Virus record (IMG/VR): IMGVR_UViG_3300020478_000022
Coordinates: 1-38,465 of that record
DNA length: 38,465 nucleotides
Source of the DNA: a virus
Strand: one strand, 5' to 3'
Shown here: positions 37,147 to 38,465 of the stretch, in pieces
Position numbering within the stretch: the stretch's first letter is position 1
How the letters are laid out: every line of letters starts with the position of its first letter
Notes under the pieces: generated by a model
Told to the model about the DNA's origin: nothing
Databases searched by the model: none
What the model saw: the letters and a program-made list of their open reading frames with translations, nothing else
Translations under genes and position numbers: made by a program

Positions 37147-38465
37147 TATGGTGTGTAACTCCCTGAACTATTAAATGTTAAAATGGTATCTGAACCTGAT
37201 GTCGTAACAGTTGGGGAACCAGAAGTTGTACCAGAATAATCAGCAGTAGCCATCCGTAAGATAACAACACCAGAACCGCCATTACCTCCTTGAGTATTAT
37301 TTGCATTTCCACCGCCCCCACCTCCCGTATTAACTGTTCCATCATCAGCACTCGTAACTTTACCAGCACCACCGCCTCCGTCACCACCAGCTATAGTGGA
37401 ACCAGACCCACCAGAACCACCGCCAGCCCTAACTACAGAAGAACCAGTTATAGTAGAAGCTACTCCATCTCCTCCATGACCACCGCCATCAGTATTACCA
37501 GCTTCGCCTGCGCCGCCACCTCCCCCACCGTGGCTACCAGAACTACCAGTACCACCAGCGTAACCTTGATTGGCTGTACCAGCACCGCCAGCGGAATTAC
37601 CATCTGCACCACCTCCACCGCCCGATCCACCGGGATAACCAGTAGGCCCGTTAGTGTTTCCTTTTGTACCTCCACCACCTGTTGAAGTAATAGTAGCAAA
37701 AACTGAATCACTACCATCTGCACCAGAGCGTTCTGTACCAGAAGATTGATAACCACCAGCACCGCCAGCACCTATTGTAATAGTTAATGCGGCATCACCA
37801 GCCGATGCTGAAACAGCAGTTTCAGATGAACCACCACCACCAGAAGTTTCATTATTCCAAGATGCACGATAACCCCCTGCACCACCACCTCCAAAATTCC
37901 AACCACTACCATTAGCGTTAATACCGCCACCGCCGCCACCCCCTGCAATAACTAGGTAATCTATATTATAAGCTGGTGCTACACTACCATCCTGACCAGC
38001 TTTCCAAACATTCGCACCAGCCGTAGCATCAATACACGCCCATAATTTTCCTGTGGAAGTATTAAGAATTAAACTACCGACACCGCCTGACGGATTTGTT
38101 GATACAGTTGGATCAGAACTTTGCTTAGTTATTTCAGAAGGAAGATTCGTAAGCGAGGCTCCCGATATAGCTGGTAATGCGCCCGTCAGCTTACTGGAAG
38201 ATAAACCACTAATCTTTGCATCTGTAACAGCAGAATCTTCAATCTTTGCTGTGCCAACAGAACCATCAGGAGGATTAATTGTACCTACTGATTTACCAAG
38301 ATAAACGCAATACATTGTATCTGTGCCAGCAGTTGCGGAAGAAAGAGTCAGAGTAGTACCGCTTGCTGTATACGCATAGCTTGATCCGGGTTGCTGTCTT
38401 ACGTTATTAATGAATAATGCAATTTCATTTTCATTAGTAACAGCATTGGATAACGTATAGTTGGC
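37146..38465 (-). CDS. Glycine-rich tail fibre protein, 5' truncated by the window
   Basis: The frame is open to the right edge; 50 further codons before the first Met at 38315 (ANYTLSNAVTNENEIALFIN then NVRQQPGSSYAYTASGTTLT) are clearly coding, so the true start is outside. Then come SKLTGALPAISGASLTNLPS, the TNPSGGVGSLILNTSTGKLW unit and a Gly-rich domain ending GSGVVILRMATAD, with a short beta-rich tail. The N-terminal part outside probably joins the tail. Confidence 0.75.
   Translation of the reverse strand, partial: ANYTLSNAVTNENEIALFINNVRQQPGSSYAYTASGTTLTLSSATAGTDTMYCVYLGKSVGTINPPDGSVGTAKIEDSAVTDAKISGLSSSKLTGALPAISGASLTNLPSEITKQSSDPTVSTNPSGGVGSLILNTSTGKLWACIDATAGANVWKAGQDGSVAPAYNIDYLVIAGGGGGGGINANGSGWNFGGGGAGGYRASWNNETSGGGGSSETAVSASAGDAALTITIGAGGAGGYQSSGTERSGADGSDSVFATITSTGGGGTKGNTNGPTGYPGGSGGGGGADGNSAGGAGTANQGYAGGTGSSGSHGGGGGGAGEAGNTDGGGHGGDGVASTITGSSVVRAGGGSGGSGSTIAGGDGGGGAGKVTSADDGTVNTGGGGGGNANNTQGGNGGSGVVILRMATADYSGTTSGSPTVTTSGSDTILTFNSSGSYTP

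Noticed and set aside
33359-37685. Plus-strand ORFs rich in Thr, Ser, Cys or His opposite the fibre genes
   Set aside because: They are antisense shadows of Gly-rich coding sequence (GGN codons), with no ribosome sites.
32912-38315. Dense short repeats in the fibre genes resembling a repeat array
   Set aside because: The repeats are irregular and follow codons of Gly-rich protein; there is no constant spacer length, so no CRISPR array.

Overview
The window reads as most of the genome of a temperate, short-tailed (podovirus-type) bacteriophage. It is cut at an arbitrary point: a virion gene runs off the left edge and a tail-fibre gene runs in from the right edge. The T7-like order of head and tail genes, the marine-type fibre proteins and the moderate-to-low GC suggest a phage of an aquatic, probably marine, Gram-negative bacterium. 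The Gram-negative host is also suggested by a holin, an M15 peptidase and an overlapping spanin-like pair. The host cannot be named from the sequence. No host genes, tRNA, rRNA, CRISPR array or insertion sequence were seen.

Layout. (1) About 16.7 kb down to position 1, leftward: lysis genes (M15 endolysin, small holin, spanin-like pair), a small protein at the usual TerS position, TerL, portal, scaffold, major capsid protein, gp11-like adaptor, gp12-like nozzle, gp13-like protein and three or four internal virion (ejection) proteins. Many genes are linked by ATGA or TAATG overlaps. (2) 16.7-17.35 kb: a gene-free divergent region of about 0.6 kb, richer in GC and crowded with CGATC motifs, ending in an operator. 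(3) 17.35-21.27 kb, rightward: an early operon of small phage-conserved proteins (zinc ribbons, a DUF2958-like protein, a RHH-like protein, tiny membrane peptides). (4) 26.5 down to 21.28 kb, leftward: replication and DNA metabolism (DnaD-like initiator, primase-helicase, two PD-(D/E)XK nucleases, an Nmad1-like protein) and a Mor-like activator. (5) 26.7-27.9 kb, leftward: tyrosine integrase bracketed by a 16-bp inverted repeat. (6) 30.85 down to 28.07 kb, leftward: recombination genes (ERF annealing protein, RecB/Cas4-like nuclease, SSB). (7) 31.0-31.8 kb, rightward: an Xre-type repressor without a protease domain, then a PAS-domain ORF in the -1 frame. (8) 38.47 down to 31.85 kb, leftward: four glycine-rich tail-fibre genes, a fibre-accessory protein and a run of six very small membrane or lipid-anchored proteins.

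How it fits together. If the molecule is circular, regions 8 and 1 join through the missing segment into one leftward late operon. A nearly palindromic 16-bp site, TTGCGGTAAAACGCAA and variants, sits at three control points: before the rightward early operon, over the -10 box of the leftward replication promoter, and before the repressor gene. This points to one repressor controlling the early promoters and itself. No DNA polymerase is present, so replication probably relies on host polymerase recruited through the phage initiator and primase-helicase. The most unusual signal is at the end of the repressor gene: an A AAA AAA heptamer, a 4-nt spacer and an 11-bp stem whose loop holds the repressor stop codon. 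A -1 shift there would fuse the repressor to the PAS domain.
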